Below are positions 62,167 to 64,000 of a stretch of DNA of 64,000 nucleotides, in pieces. Source of the stretch: an uncultured Collinsella sp. (lineage in GTDB: Bacteria; Actinomycetota; Coriobacteriia; Coriobacteriales; Coriobacteriaceae); the NCBI GenBank assembly GCA_900542325.1, contig UQMY01000010.1, positions 1-64,000 on the forward strand, read 5' to 3'. The first letter of the stretch is position 1. Each line of letters starts with the position of its first letter. The notes below the pieces were generated by a model that had not been told where the DNA came from, made no database searches, and was given only the letters and a program-made list of their open reading frames with translations. Both the position numbers and the translations under genes were made by a program.

Positions 62167-62463
62167 GTCTCGTTCTATAACATCTGGGACTGTTTTTGCC
62201 GAGTATCTGTTACAGATTGAGACATTCGGCCTGGACGTTTCCTTTGTCTCGATCTGTAACAGTTAGACGAGGATTTGGGTTCCAGATGTTACAGATTAAG
62301 ACAAACCTTCCGGCGGATTTTGAATGTCTCGATCTGTAACAGTTAGACGAGGATTTTGGTTCCAGATGTTACAGATTGAGACGTTAGTCTGGCGCCCCTT
62401 CCGTTCGTCTCAATCTGTAACATCTAGGCCCGGATTCCGCTCCCACCTGTTACAGATTGAGAT
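62167..62463. repeat. Array of four 57-bp palindromes, period 79-81 bp
   Basis: Units at 62167-62223, 62246-62302, 62326-62382 and 62407-62463. Each has a left arm GTCTCRATCTGTAACA (first unit diverged), a 25-base centre and right arm TGTTACAGATTGAGAC (one or two variants). Spacers are 22, 23 and 24 bases. Centres of units 2 and 3 differ at one base; those of 1 and 4 are distinct. Seen as half-sites, eight 16-mers alternate in orientation every 38-41 bases, close to four helical turns. It lies in the 565-base gap between the divergent GlpA-like operon and the PLDc_N gene, which has no other gene. Confidence 0.92.
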
Positions 62464-62562
62464 GTTTGTGTCCGCGCCGGCCCCGCCCCTAGCCGTGGTC
62501 CCATATAAACAAACCCCGTGGTAAACTTGACCGGACTGTTAATATCCCGAAAGGTACCCGTA

Positions 62563-62994
62563 ATGTCCAAGTACATCTCCGAGCTCATGTCGCCGCAGCT
62601 TATGGGCGTCGTCTATGCCTTCGTTGGCTTTATCATCGCCTTGTATGTGCTGTCGGTCGTCTATGTGTTCATCGACGCTCGCCGCCGCGGCGCCAGCGCC
62701 TACGTGGCATGGGGCATCATCGCCCTCATCCCGTTTGTAGGCCTCATCGCCTACCTGGTCTTGCGCCCGCACTCCTACGCGTCCGACCGCGAGGAGCAGG
62801 AGCTGGACATGGCCCTGCGCGAGCGCCAGCTTGCCCAGTACGGCACCTGCCCGCAGTGCGGCGCGCCCATCGAGAAGGACTTCGTCGTCTGCCCGGTGTG
62901 CGATACCCAGGTTCGCAACGTCTGCCCCAGCTGCCATCGCCCGCTCGATGCGCACTGGAAGGTTTGCCCCTACTGCCGAACTCGCATCCAGTAA
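62563..62994 (+). CDS. PLDc_N-type membrane protein with double zinc ribbon
   Basis: 143 residues. Two hydrophobic segments near residues 12-34 and 44-63 with the PLD-nuclease N-terminal-like pattern (FIDARRRGASAYVAWGIIALI), then a short charged linker, and two zinc-ribbon pairs: CPQCGAPIEKDFVVCPVC and CPSCHRPLDAHWKVCPYC near the C-terminus. The ribbons would lie in the cytoplasm. Function unknown; such proteins are small membrane-anchored zinc-binding factors. AAAGG lies nine bases before the ATG. Confidence 0.82.
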   Translation: MSKYISELMSPQLMGVVYAFVGFIIALYVLSVVYVFIDARRRGASAYVAWGIIALIPFVGLIAYLVLRPHSYASDREEQELDMALRERQLAQYGTCPQCGAPIEKDFVVCPVCDTQVRNVCPSCHRPLDAHWKVCPYCRTRIQ

Positions 62995-63077
62995 CGCATC
63001 CATCGCCGGGCCGGCCGCAAGCCACGCGCACCTCACGCGCACCCCGCCCCCACACGATGAAGCATGCGTAGAAAATC

Positions 63078-63112
63078 GCCCGCCGTGCCATTAAGGTGCG
63101 GCGGGCGCTTGT
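63078..63112 (+). terminator. Hairpin terminator before thrS
   Basis: CGCCCGCCG pairs with CGGCGGGCG, loop around ATTAA, followed by CTTGTAT: plausible, with a weak T-run. Confidence 0.6.
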
Positions 63113-63206
63113 ATACCAAGGCAACCTGCCTATAATGATGCAAGTCAAAAATGCCGAGCGCATCGCACGCACTTGCACCAGGCATCCGAGAGGAGAAAAT
63201 ATACCC

Positions 63207-64000
<794 letters not shown>

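Noticed and set aside
62167..62463. Array considered as a CRISPR
   Set aside because: Repeats alternate in orientation, the units are palindromes of constant 57 bp, intervening sequences are partly identical (units 2 and 3) and there is no cas gene or leader.

Overview
The window is high-GC bacterial DNA and reads as the chromosome of a strictly anaerobic Coriobacteriia member, most likely a gut Collinsella. This rests on gene content, codon use and the Hyf-type formate hydrogenlyase with complete selenium machinery; no database search was possible. Nearly all of it is coding, mostly on the plus strand, and I count 53 protein genes, four tRNAs (Pro, Gly, Sec, Leu) and one 22-codon reading frame of uncertain status.

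Layout. 0.1-3.8 kb: xanthine salvage (xpt), an RF-1-domain GGQ protein, a lipid-kinase-like gene and a fluoride-type CLC transporter. 4-9.4 kb: molybdenum block moeA, mogA, modABC. 9.4-13.2 kb: two double-cubane-type reductase paralogues with one shared ATPase activator. 13.3-16.5 kb: selenium block selD (itself a selenoprotein), yedF, a DUF3343 protein and a cysteine-desulfurase-like enzyme. 16.5-20.4 kb: brnQ, tRNA-Pro, tRNA-Gly, then a small minus-strand accessory patch (AbiEi/nuclease-like gene, PIN toxin plus RelB/DinJ antitoxin). 20.8-36.3 kb: one formate hydrogenlyase operon, hydN-fdhF(Sec)-hyfABCDEFGHI-hycH-hycI-focA. 36.4-42.3 kb: an orphan molybdopterin oxidoreductase, then selA, selB and selC. 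42.4-48.9 kb: mobA, a second DUF3343 protein, gdhA and a two-gene molybdenum hydroxylase. 49-57.2 kb: housekeeping genes (tRNA-Leu, tig, clpP, clpX, valS, folC). 57.6-62 kb, minus strand: an M24 peptidase and a three-gene glycerol-3-phosphate-dehydrogenase-like operon. 62-64 kb: a repeat array, a small membrane zinc-ribbon protein and the start of thrS.

How it fits together. The mod, moe, mog and mob products supply the molybdopterin guanine dinucleotide cofactor. SelD, SelA, SelB and tRNA-Sec insert selenocysteine at UGA. Both supplies meet in FdhF, which passes formate electrons through HydN/HyfA-type ferredoxins to the membrane [NiFe] hydrogenase, while FocA moves formate. The orphan oxidoreductase and the xanthine-dehydrogenase-like enzyme are further molybdenum consumers, so about 45 kb behaves as a molybdenum-selenium-hydrogen neighbourhood.

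The least explained content lies between genes: (1) two ~100-nt hairpins (11.1 and 55.7 kb) that share a core while their outer and tip helices differ but still pair; (2) four 57-bp palindromes at a 79-81 bp period upstream of the glycerol-3-phosphate operon; (3) five copies of a 14-bp-armed palindrome with two alternative inner arms, all at gene 3' ends; (4) a 158-bp element with 28-bp inverted ends at 57.4 kb.
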